The notes under the pieces: model-generated
Databases searched by the model: none
Told to the model about the DNA's origin: nothing
The model's input: the letters and a program-made list of their open reading frames with translations, nothing else
Origin: Fontibacterium medardense
GTDB lineage: Bacteria; Pseudomonadota; Alphaproteobacteria; Pelagibacterales; Pelagibacteraceae
Length of the DNA: 64,000 nucleotides
Assembly: GCA_965235075.1 (NCBI GenBank)
Contig: OZ249404.1
Span: 992,001 to 1,056,000, forward strand
Reading direction: 5' to 3'
Part shown: positions 42,545 through 50,463 of the stretch, one piece after another
How positions within the stretch are numbered: position 1 is the first letter of the stretch
Layout: every line of letters starts with the position of its first letter
Program-made: the position numbers and the translations under genes

Positions 42545-43593
42545 TTTCCATCCACTACAAATTGAAATCCCAACCAGCGATATTGATTATCTTTATCTAA
42601 TAAAGAACAATTAATTCTACCGGTTCTTGTCGTAAATTTTTTATCTAAATGAACTTTTACCCAATTTTTTTCAATAAATGATATTTTCTTTTTGCTCCAT
42701 TCGCCACCGTCATTAGCAAAGCAACTCATTTTTTCTAAGTTGGTAATTTCTTTAAAAAATTCTATCTCAATTTTTGGAGGATTTTCCGATTTTGTAATAA
42801 ATTTATTTTCTGGTTTAAAAGATTTAAAAGGAAAAGGTTTAGTATTTAATAAGGTTAAAAATCTTTCTGGTTTTCCATAATTTTCATTAACGGGGTAACG
42901 AGGGAGCTCGAATAAATCTTTTGATTTATCAATAACACCAGAATGTTGCCCAAAAGCTAATTCGTAGTTAAATTCTTTTACAATTTTTTTAAAAGCAGAA
43001 CTGTATTCACCAAATGGATATGAAAAATATTTTGGTCTAAAAGATAATTCTCTTAAAAAATCTTTATGAGATTTTTCTAAATCCTCTCTTATTTCGCTTT
43101 CAGACTTATTAATTAAAAATTCATGAGAAAAACTATGGCCACCAATAGTTCCAATCTTTGAATTATAAATTTCTCGTACCTGATCCCAAGTCATATAATT
43201 GGGGTTATTGGCATTAACTTCTCGTGTATTAAAAAAAAGTACAAATGGAATTTTTTTCTCTTTTAATATCTTCCATCCATTGTCGTAAAAAGATCTAAAG
43301 GCATCATCAACGGTAATTAAAACTTTTTTAGAATCGTAACTTTTGTTTTCAATTAGGATTTTTCTTAATTCATCGATTGAAATAAACTCAATCTTGTTTT
43401 GATTTATAATTTCTAGTTGTAAATTAAATTCTTTAAGTCTGACATTGGTAGTTGGATATTTATTTTCTTCAAAACGATGATACATTAATCCAATAATTCC
43501 TTTTTCATTTTGATATTCTTGAGAATTAACTGCAGAAAGATTAGCAATTATTAAAAAAGTAATTAAAATAATTCTTTTTATGAATGGAGCCAT
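42541..43593 (-). CDS. Polysaccharide deacetylase family protein (secreted)
   Basis: Starting at ATG 43593 gives 350 aa with a clear signal peptide (MAPFIKRIILITFLIIANLS, cleaved near VNSQ). The NodB-type fold shows MYHRF, the acidic pair in VLITVDDAFRSF, and the metal-binding H-x-x-x-H in GGHSFSHEFL. FSYPFGEYS is also typical. A C-terminal beta-rich extension of about 120 residues follows and is unassigned. The open frame reaches 43659, but the extra 22 residues lack a signal character. The start interlocks with divergent tsaB. Confidence 0.87.
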   Translation of the reverse strand: MAPFIKRIILITFLIIANLSAVNSQEYQNEKGIIGLMYHRFEENKYPTTNVRLKEFNLQLEIINQNKIEFISIDELRKILIENKSYDSKKVLITVDDAFRSFYDNGWKILKEKKIPFVLFFNTREVNANNPNYMTWDQVREIYNSKIGTIGGHSFSHEFLINKSESEIREDLEKSHKDFLRELSFRPKYFSYPFGEYSSAFKKIVKEFNYELAFGQHSGVIDKSKDLFELPRYPVNENYGKPERFLTLLNTKPFPFKSFKPENKFITKSENPPKIEIEFFKEITNLEKMSCFANDGGEWSKKKISFIEKNWVKVHLDKKFTTRTGRINCSLLDKDNQYRWLGFQFVVDGN

Positions 43594-44140
43594 GAATTCT
43601 CGTTTTTGTTCAGTCGATTTTACACTTGGAAGTTTAATACTAATTGCAAAAGAAAACAATTCTGACTTTGCTTTAGTTAGAGATAAATTTACAAATAGTG
43701 AAAATTTTATAAATATTCTTTTAGATTTCTTTCAGCAAAACAATATCAAGATAGAAAACTTAAATTTTTTTATGATCAATTTAGGACCAGGTGGATTTGT
43801 TGGTCTTAGAAATATTTTATCTTCTATTAAAAGTATCGCTCTAGTTAAAAAAATTAAACTACTTGGATTTAATAATTTCCAGATTCTAAAAACTACAATA
43901 CTTAATCAAGATTTTGAAAAAATTGCCTTAGAAGTGAATAATAGATTTTATATTAAAGATCTAAAAAATTGCGATGACTATTATTCAAAATTTACTGTTC
44001 AAAATACTTTAGAAAAAAATAGTGATAAAATAGTTAAATTTTCAAAATTACCCAAATATACATCTAAGAATCTTCAGTATATTTTGGATAATAAACTTTT
44101 TATTGATAGTAAATTATTCCCCATTTATGAAAATATGTAA
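43592..44140 (+). CDS. tsaB: TsaB-like tRNA threonylcarbamoyladenosine protein
   Basis: TsaB scaffolds TsaD in making t6A37 on tRNAs. The product is short (182 aa from ATG 43592, 186 from ATG 43580) and divergent. It keeps the ASKHA-fold strand FCSVDFTLGSLILI, a helix before INLGPGGFVGLRN (TsaB: GPGSFTGLR), and the following SIKSIALVKKIKLLGF. Much of the C-terminal domain is reduced. The ATG at 43592 shares CATG with the divergent deacetylase start. The usual next gene rimI is absent. Confidence 0.78.
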   Translation: MNSRFCSVDFTLGSLILIAKENNSDFALVRDKFTNSENFINILLDFFQQNNIKIENLNFFMINLGPGGFVGLRNILSSIKSIALVKKIKLLGFNNFQILKTTILNQDFEKIALEVNNRFYIKDLKNCDDYYSKFTVQNTLEKNSDKIVKFSKLPKYTSKNLQYILDNKLFIDSKLFPIYENM

Positions 44141-44208
44141 CAAATATATTTCATTTATTTGTTTTTTTTTATACCTTCATGGCTTCTAATATTTTGAGAT
44201 TAAAATAA

Positions 44209-45546
44209 TTGTTAAAAACATTTTATATAAAAACTTTTGGTTGTCAGATGAATGAGTACGATTCTGACAAAATATCCGACTTAATGCAGTCTGTTAATTT
44301 CGTAAGATCTGAAACTTTAGCAGATGTAGATTGTATTATATTCAACACTTGTCACATTAGAGAAAAAGCGACCGAAAAAGTTTATTCAGACATTGGTAAA
44401 ATTAAAAAACTAAATCGATCTAAAAAGAAGCCAATTTTTGTATTAGCGGGATGCATAGCGCAAGCGCAAGGCGAGGAGATTTTTAAAAGAACTAACTATG
44501 TTGATATTGTTGTTGGACCACAATCTTATCACCGACTACCTGAGCAGATTAAAAATTTTGCAGAAAGAAAAGAAAATTTCTCTGACACAAATTTTGAATT
44601 AATAGAAAAATTTGACACTTTAGATAATTTAAAATCTTCTAGAAAATCTAAAGTTTCTGAATTTTTAACGATACAAGAAGGTTGCGATAAATTTTGTTCC
44701 TTCTGCGTGGTCCCTTATACAAGAGGCGCTGAGTTTTCTAGATCGTTTAATAGCATTATCAATGAGGCAAAAAAATTATCAGATAATGGAGTTAGAGAAA
44801 TTGTTTTACTCGGACAAAATGTCAGCGCTTATAAATTTGTTGATGGAAGCAAAATCTATAACCTTGCAAAACTAATAGATGAAATTGCTAAAATTAATTT
44901 AATTCATCGAATACGTTTTACAACATCGCATCCAAATGACATGGATCAAGATCTGATAGAAGCTTTTAAATATCAAAAAAAATTAATGCCGCAACTACAT
45001 CTACCTATTCAATCAGGCTCTAATAAAATTTTAAAATTGATGAATAGAAAACATACAAGGGAATATTATTTAGATTTAACTGCCAAATTTAAAGAAGCAA
45101 ATTCAGAAATGGAATTTTCTAGTGATTTTATAATTGGTTTTCCAGGGGAAGAAGAGCAGGATTTCCAAGATACGCTCGATATCATTAACAGAGTTAACTT
45201 TATTAACTCTTATTCATTTATTTATAGTCAAAGACCAGGTACCCCAGCCGTTGATCGAGATCAAATATCATTAGATATATGCAAAGATCGATTGTTAAAG
45301 TTGCAGACCTTATTAGGTGATATTCAAATGAAAAACAGTAAAGAATTAATTGGAAAAAAAGTTGAAATATTGATTGAAAATAAAACTAAAACACCAGGTC
45401 AATTTTTTGGCAGAAGTAAATTTATGCATTCTATTTTTTTTAATTCAGAAAATTGTAATCCAGGAGATTTAGTGGATATCGAAATTACTTCCTGCAATAG
45501 CAAAAATCTTTTTGGTATATTGCAAAAAGAAGAAGCATTCGTTTGA
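44209..45546 (+). CDS. miaB: tRNA-2-methylthio-N6-dimethylallyladenosine synthase MiaB
   Basis: This radical-SAM enzyme methylthiolates i6A37 in tRNA. The 445-aa protein shows the N-terminal cluster site KTFGCQMNEYDSD, NTCHIREKA, the radical-SAM triad CDKFCSFCVVPYTRG, and a C-terminal TRAM domain. The start must be TTG 44209: an in-frame TAA is directly upstream (44206-44208), and MLKTFYIKTFGCQMN aligns with family N-termini. The stop overlaps the phoH ATG (tgATG). miaB-phoH-ybeY-lnt follows the conserved order. Confidence 0.96.
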   Translation: MLKTFYIKTFGCQMNEYDSDKISDLMQSVNFVRSETLADVDCIIFNTCHIREKATEKVYSDIGKIKKLNRSKKKPIFVLAGCIAQAQGEEIFKRTNYVDIVVGPQSYHRLPEQIKNFAERKENFSDTNFELIEKFDTLDNLKSSRKSKVSEFLTIQEGCDKFCSFCVVPYTRGAEFSRSFNSIINEAKKLSDNGVREIVLLGQNVSAYKFVDGSKIYNLAKLIDEIAKINLIHRIRFTTSHPNDMDQDLIEAFKYQKKLMPQLHLPIQSGSNKILKLMNRKHTREYYLDLTAKFKEANSEMEFSSDFIIGFPGEEEQDFQDTLDIINRVNFINSYSFIYSQRPGTPAVDRDQISLDICKDRLLKLQTLLGDIQMKNSKELIGKKVEILIENKTKTPGQFFGRSKFMHSIFFNSENCNPGDLVDIEITSCNSKNLFGILQKEEAFV

Positions 45547-46550
45547 TGAATATATCCAAAGTATCTAGTTCACAGATTGAAATTATTGAAAAAAATAATG
45601 ATTATTTAAGTTTTTATATAAAAAACAATTTAGTTTTGAGCAAAATAATCGGTGAGTTTGATTCCAATCTTAAGGAAATAGAAAACATTACTAATACAAA
45701 AATTAATTTAAGAGGGAATTTAATGATTGTTCGAGGAGATGCGAATAATAGACAGTCAGTTGTTCAAATTATGGATAATCTTATCGCAAAATTTGTAAAT
45801 ACAAACAGTATTGAGAAAGAAGACATAAAGACAATCTTTGATGTGACTAAAATGAATAGGACAGAATCAAATCCTAATTCAATTTATAGCGATAATGATG
45901 CCATCAAAACATCAAAAAAAATAATTTTGCCAAGATCAGAAAAGCAGAAAATTTACGTAGATGCTTTAAAAAATCATAAAATTGTTATGGCATTAGGACC
46001 TGCGGGAACTGGAAAAACATTCTTGGCGGTTGCGGTAGCTGTTACTTTTTTATTAGAAGATAGAGTAAAAAAAATAATATTATCAAGACCAGCCGTAGAA
46101 GCTGGAGAAAATTTAGGTTTTTTACCAGGTGATATGAAAGATAAAATTGATCCTTATCTTATACCGCTTTACGACTCTCTTTATGAGCTTTTGGGTTATG
46201 AAAAAATTCAAAGAAAAATTGAGGAGGGCATAATAGAAATTGCACCTCTTGCCTTTATGAGAGGAAGAACACTAAAAGATTCATTTGTCATATTGGATGA
46301 AGCTCAAAATGCAACCTTCACTCAAATAAAAATGTTTTTAACTAGACTTGGAAATAATTCAACGATGGTAATCAACGGAGACCCTTCGCAAGTGGATTTA
46401 GCAAAATCAAAAGAATCCGGACTTTATGAGACCACAAAAATACTTAAAGATATTAAAGAAATTAAAACCATAAACTTTGATCATAACGATGTTATGAGAC
46501 ATCCTTTGGTTTCTAAAATTGTTAAGGCTTATGATGAATATAAAAAATAA
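45546..46550 (+). CDS. PhoH-like ATPase (YbeZ)
   Basis: The 334-aa protein has an N-terminal KH-like region (about 1-110) and a C-terminal PhoH P-loop domain with MALGPAGTGKTFLAVA, SRPAVEAGENLGFLPGD and FVILDEAQNAT. YbeZ-type proteins work with YbeY in rRNA maturation; its RNA helicase or ATPase role is only partly known. An in-frame TTG at 45543 is ignored in favour of the ATG that overlaps the miaB stop. ybeY follows 8 bases downstream. Confidence 0.93.
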   Translation: MNISKVSSSQIEIIEKNNDYLSFYIKNNLVLSKIIGEFDSNLKEIENITNTKINLRGNLMIVRGDANNRQSVVQIMDNLIAKFVNTNSIEKEDIKTIFDVTKMNRTESNPNSIYSDNDAIKTSKKIILPRSEKQKIYVDALKNHKIVMALGPAGTGKTFLAVAVAVTFLLEDRVKKIILSRPAVEAGENLGFLPGDMKDKIDPYLIPLYDSLYELLGYEKIQRKIEEGIIEIAPLAFMRGRTLKDSFVILDEAQNATFTQIKMFLTRLGNNSTMVINGDPSQVDLAKSKESGLYETTKILKDIKEIKTINFDHNDVMRHPLVSKIVKAYDEYKK

Positions 46551-46558
46551 AGAGCCAA

Positions 46559-47026
46559 ATGGTAAAAGTTAATTTAGTTATCGAGAATAAGAATTGGAAA
46601 TCTAGATATCCTAAAATAAATTTGTTTCTTATAAAAAGTATTAAAAAAATTATATCATCGATCTTCTCATCTCGCGCAATTGCTTTTGAAATTTCGATTC
46701 TTCTAACAGGCACAAAAAATATGAAGAATCTTAATAAGAAATTTAGAAAAATTAATAAAGATACTGACGTTTTATCTTTTCCAGCCGAGGAGAAAAGTTT
46801 TTTTAAAAAAGATATTAAATTAAATAAAAAAATTTATCTTGGAGATATTGCGTTAAGCTATCAATACATTGAGGTGATTACAAAAAAACATAATACAAGT
46901 TTTGATGATTATTTTAAAAAAATGTTAGTCCATGGAGTTTTGCATCTGATTGGCTATGAACATGATTCATTTAAAAAATATAAAAAAATGAATTTATTAG
47001 AGCAAAAAATTATTAGAAATATTTAA
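46559..47026 (+). CDS. ybeY: Endoribonuclease YbeY (16S rRNA maturation)
   Basis: YbeY is a zinc-dependent protein needed for 16S rRNA 3'-end processing and ribosome quality control. The 155-aa product has the zinc site HGVLHLIGYEHD (H-x3-H-x5-H), plus the DTDVLSFPAEE segment and a preceding LNKKFRKI region. Length is normal. It lies between phoH and lnt; in many Proteobacteria a corC/ybeX gene sits between ybeY and lnt, and it is missing here. Confidence 0.94.
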   Translation: MVKVNLVIENKNWKSRYPKINLFLIKSIKKIISSIFSSRAIAFEISILLTGTKNMKNLNKKFRKINKDTDVLSFPAEEKSFFKKDIKLNKKIYLGDIALSYQYIEVITKKHNTSFDDYFKKMLVHGVLHLIGYEHDSFKKYKKMNLLEQKIIRNI

Positions 47027-47034
47027 AATTCAAG

Positions 47035-48573
47035 ATGTCAAAAAAAAATATTTTTTTTATCTATATTTTTTTATTAGTATTAGGTTCTTTATCTAGTTTT
47101 TCTTTACCTCCTTATAATTTAATTTTTATAAATTTTATTACTTACTCTTTGTTTTTGTATTTAATAATTCTATTCAAAGAAAAAAAAGCAAAACTATCGA
47201 ACTTCTTTTTTTTAGGTTTTACTTTCGGTTATGGATATTTTGTAAGTAGTCTTTATTGGGTATCGCACTCATTAACTTTTGATAAACAGTTAACTTTTTT
47301 AATGCCGATTGCCATATTAGGCTTGCCTGTTTTACTAGCTATCTTTTATGGTTTTGCAGTACTTGCTATTAGTTCTTTTATAAAAAGAGATTATATTTTT
47401 TTATTAATATTTTCTATTTCCTTATCCATATTTGAATATTTACGAGGAATGTTATTCACAGGATTTTCATGGAATCTAATATCTTATTCATGGAGTTTTT
47501 CACTTGAGAATATTCAAATATTAAAATTCATTGGCACATATACTTTCAATTTTTTTAGCATTCTTGTCTTCTCAATTTACTTTAATTCCTTATGGCCTTT
47601 TCAGTTTAAGAAAATACTAATTAATTCTTCTTTTTTATTTATTGTTTTAATTTCTAATTATTTATTTGGAAAAATTATCATAAAAAATTCAGAGTTTAAT
47701 CAGTATAACGAAGTTAAGGTAAAAATAATTCAACCCAATATTGATATTGCAAAAACTTGGGGAATTGAAAATGAGAAAAGAAATTTAAGTTCTCTGCTAA
47801 ACCTTAGCAAAACTAATAAAGATGAGAAGACCCTAATTGTTTGGCCCGAGGGGATGATCCAACAAACTAATCCTAAGGATCTTTATAAATATAAAGAATA
47901 CTTTAATAAAAATTTTTCTAAAAATCATTTAGTTGTCGTTGGCGTAACCAATCCAAGCATTTTAGGTAATAAAATTCATTTTTATAATTCCTTAGTTGTA
48001 CTGAATAATAATGCTGAAGTTGTTAGCGTTTATAATAAGATTAAACTTGTTCCATTTGGAGAGTTTATTCCTTTTGAAAATTTATTAACAAAGTGGGGAT
48101 TAAAAAAAATAACATTTGGATATAGTTCTTTCTCTTCTGGAGACGAGAGAAAAGAGATTAAAATATTTAACAATTTATCTTTTCTGCCTTTGCTTTGTTA
48201 TGAAATAATTTATTCAGGGGATCTCAAACGTAATTCTAAAGATTATAATTTCATAATAAACATTTCAGAAGATGGTTGGTTTGGAGATTCAATTGGCCCT
48301 TATCAACATTTAACACAAGCAGTCTTTAGAGCAGTAGAGCAAGGCGTTCCAGTTGTAAGAGCAACTAATAAAGGTATGTCAGCTTATATTTCTCCAAATG
48401 GAAAAATTGTAAATTCTTTAGAATTAAACAAATCTGGATTTATTGATTTAAAATTGTCTTTTTTAAAAGGAAAAACCTTATTTTCTTTATTAGAAAACTA
48501 CATTTTTTATTTTATAATCTTCCTAAGTATTATATTCGTTATTGCTCTTAGAAAATTAAATAAGAATGGCTAA
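47035..48573 (+). CDS. lnt: Apolipoprotein N-acyltransferase
   Basis: Lnt adds the third acyl chain to lipoproteins at the inner membrane. The 512-aa protein has about seven N-terminal hydrophobic helices (to residue ~220), then a nitrilase-like domain with the catalytic Glu in VWPEGMIQ, Lys in YNKIKLVPFGEF and Cys in LPLLCYEIIY. A final membrane helix ends the protein. It would act on the lipoproteins encoded here (LptE-, DUF3576- and BON-type). metK overlaps its 3' end by 8 bases. Confidence 0.95.
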   Translation: MSKKNIFFIYIFLLVLGSLSSFSLPPYNLIFINFITYSLFLYLIILFKEKKAKLSNFFFLGFTFGYGYFVSSLYWVSHSLTFDKQLTFLMPIAILGLPVLLAIFYGFAVLAISSFIKRDYIFLLIFSISLSIFEYLRGMLFTGFSWNLISYSWSFSLENIQILKFIGTYTFNFFSILVFSIYFNSLWPFQFKKILINSSFLFIVLISNYLFGKIIIKNSEFNQYNEVKVKIIQPNIDIAKTWGIENEKRNLSSLLNLSKTNKDEKTLIVWPEGMIQQTNPKDLYKYKEYFNKNFSKNHLVVVGVTNPSILGNKIHFYNSLVVLNNNAEVVSVYNKIKLVPFGEFIPFENLLTKWGLKKITFGYSSFSSGDERKEIKIFNNLSFLPLLCYEIIYSGDLKRNSKDYNFIINISEDGWFGDSIGPYQHLTQAVFRAVEQGVPVVRATNKGMSAYISPNGKIVNSLELNKSGFIDLKLSFLKGKTLFSLLENYIFYFIIFLSIIFVIALRKLNKNG

Positions 48574-49729
48574 ACAAGACTATATATTTACTAGTGAATC
48601 AGTATCAGAGGGACACCCTGATAAAGTTTGTGACATTATATCGGACTCGGTACTCGATTTATATTTATCAAAATTTCCAGAAAGTAGAGTTGCTTGTGAA
48701 ACTTTAGTAACCACAAATACCGTTGTGATTGCTGGAGAAGTAAGAGGTCCCGAAATAAGGAGCGATGAAATTGAAAAATTAATTAGATCCAGAGTTAAAG
48801 ATATTGGTTATGAACAAGAGGGTTTTCATTGGAAAAATTTAAAATTTACAAACTATCTTCATAGTCAATCACAAGACATAGCAGCAGGAGTTGATTCATC
48901 TGGTAATAAAGATGAAGGGGCAGGCGATCAAGGAATTATGTTTGGTTATGCATGCACAGAAACAAAAGATTTGATGCCAGCGCCGATAAGTTATTCTCAT
49001 AAAGTTTTGCAACTAATGTCAGAGGCAAGAAAATCTGGAAAAGAAAAATTTTTAAAACCTGATTCAAAAAGTCAATTTTCAGTTATTTATGAAAAAGGAA
49101 AGCCAAAAGGAATTTCTTCAATAGTCGTTTCAACGCAACATGATGAAAGCGTTGATCAAGAAAAAGTTAAGGAGATCGTGCGTCCTTATGTTCTATCAGT
49201 CATCCCAAAAGGCTGGATGTGTGATGAGAAACATTTTTATGTTAACCCAACAGGCAGATTTGTTATTGGTGGACCTGATGGTGACACAGGATTAACGGGT
49301 CGAAAAATTATAGTTGATACTTACGGCGGAGCAGCACCTCATGGCGGCGGAGCATTTTCAGGAAAAGATCCAACAAAGGTGGACCGATCAGCAGCTTACG
49401 TAGCAAGATACTTGGCTAAAAATATTGTAGCCGCAGGCGTTTCAGAAAAATGTTTAATTCAATTATCTTATGCGATTGGAGTATCACAACCTCTTTCAAT
49501 TTACATCGACTTGTTTGATGGCGAAGATAATAAATCAAAAAAAATTGAGGAAATTATTTCTAAAAATTTTAATTTAAGTCCAAGAGGAATTCGTGAGTTA
49601 TTAAAACTTAATAAACCGATTTATCAAAAAACAGCAGCTTATGGACACTTTGGCAGACAACCAGAAGACAATGGTTCTTTTAGCTGGGAAAAAACAGATT
49701 TAATTAAATATTTTCAATCAAAAGTATAA
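48566..49729 (+). CDS. metK: S-adenosylmethionine synthetase
   Basis: MetK makes SAM from methionine and ATP. The 387-aa protein shows FTSESVSEGHPDKVCD, GAGDQGIMFGYA, GGPDGDTGLTGRKIIVDTYG and GGGAFSGKDPTKVDRSAAYV, the hallmarks of the family with all catalytic Lys, Asp and His in place. SAM is the donor for TrmB directly downstream and for RsmG, RsmI and MiaB in this window. It starts inside lnt, so a SAM riboswitch upstream is not possible at this position. Confidence 0.98.
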   Translation: MAKQDYIFTSESVSEGHPDKVCDIISDSVLDLYLSKFPESRVACETLVTTNTVVIAGEVRGPEIRSDEIEKLIRSRVKDIGYEQEGFHWKNLKFTNYLHSQSQDIAAGVDSSGNKDEGAGDQGIMFGYACTETKDLMPAPISYSHKVLQLMSEARKSGKEKFLKPDSKSQFSVIYEKGKPKGISSIVVSTQHDESVDQEKVKEIVRPYVLSVIPKGWMCDEKHFYVNPTGRFVIGGPDGDTGLTGRKIIVDTYGGAAPHGGGAFSGKDPTKVDRSAAYVARYLAKNIVAAGVSEKCLIQLSYAIGVSQPLSIYIDLFDGEDNKSKKIEEIISKNFNLSPRGIRELLKLNKPIYQKTAAYGHFGRQPEDNGSFSWEKTDLIKYFQSKV

Positions 49730-49730
49730 T

Positions 49731-50396
49731 TTGATCGACGACAAGAAAAAGATTTTTTTTGGAAGATCAAAATCAAGAGCCCTATCTAAAAGCAAAAAGT
49801 TTTTTTATGAAAATCATAAAAAAGATTTTTTAGTCAATTTTGAAGAAATAAAATTTATTAAAAATAAAGATTTTGTTTTAGAAATAGGATTTGGTTTAGG
49901 AGAAAATTTATTATACCAGGCAAGCGCTTACCCAAAAGATTATTTTATTGGAGTTGATCCTTTTATTAATGGTGTGGCTAATGTTGTTCAAAAAGCTAAA
50001 GAATTAAATTTAAATAATATTTCAATTCTAGATGTGCCAGTACAAAAAGTTATAGATAATTTTTTAGATAACTTTTTTTCAAAAGTTTTTGTTTTATTTC
50101 CAGATCCGTGGATGAAAAATAAGCAAAAAAAAAGAAGATTATTAAATTATTTATTTTTAGAAAAAATTTTAAAAAAAATGAAAATTAAATCTACGTTAAT
50201 ATTTGTAACGGATGATCAGGATTATTTTAAATACGTAGTAAAAGAGATTTCTTTATTAAAGAAAAAAAATGATACTTTTGAATATAGTTTGAGCAACAGA
50301 CATCCCATAGTCGACACAAAATACTCAAATAAAGCCAATAAATTAAAAAAAGATATTTATTTTTTAAATCTTGATAAGTTAAAAAATGTAGCATAG
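49731..50396 (+). CDS. trmB: tRNA (guanine-46-N7)-methyltransferase
   Basis: TrmB methylates G46 of tRNA. The 221-aa protein has the SAM-binding FVLEIGFGLGENLLYQA, FIGVDPFINGVA and the tRNA-binding LFPDPWMKNKQKKRRLL. The start is TTG at 49731, one base after the metK stop; no ATG lies before the SAM motif until deep in the protein. metK-trmB pairing followed by the nusA operon is common in alphaproteobacteria, normally with rimP between them. Confidence 0.94.
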   Translation: MIDDKKKIFFGRSKSRALSKSKKFFYENHKKDFLVNFEEIKFIKNKDFVLEIGFGLGENLLYQASAYPKDYFIGVDPFINGVANVVQKAKELNLNNISILDVPVQKVIDNFLDNFFSKVFVLFPDPWMKNKQKKRRLLNYLFLEKILKKMKIKSTLIFVTDDQDYFKYVVKEISLLKKKNDTFEYSLSNRHPIVDTKYSNKANKLKKDIYFLNLDKLKNVA

Positions 50397-50422
50397 ATTA
50401 AGGGAAATTATTGAAAGTACAG

Positions 50423-50447
50423 AATGGGCTTAGGCCCATTTTTTTTT
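50423..50447 (+). terminator. Hairpin terminator or attenuator before the nusA operon
   Basis: A 7-base stem AATGGGC/GCCCATT with a TTAG loop (50423-50440) runs into a T-run ending at 50447. It lies between trmB and nusA, so it may end the trmB transcript or attenuate entry into the nusA operon. A Shine-Dalgarno-like AGGAAA follows at 50450-50455, 8 bases before the nusA ATG. The rest of the 67-bp spacer is AT-rich. Confidence 0.85.
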
Positions 50448-50463
50448 ACAGGAAACAAAACCA

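Noticed and set aside
42692..42880. 62-aa plus-strand open frame inside the polysaccharide deacetylase gene
   Set aside because: It is antisense to the C-terminal beta-rich extension, short, and without recognisable features.
48500..48565. Possible SAM riboswitch before metK
   Set aside because: metK starts inside the lnt coding region, and the upstream DNA is the membrane-helix end of Lnt, leaving no untranslated leader for a riboswitch.
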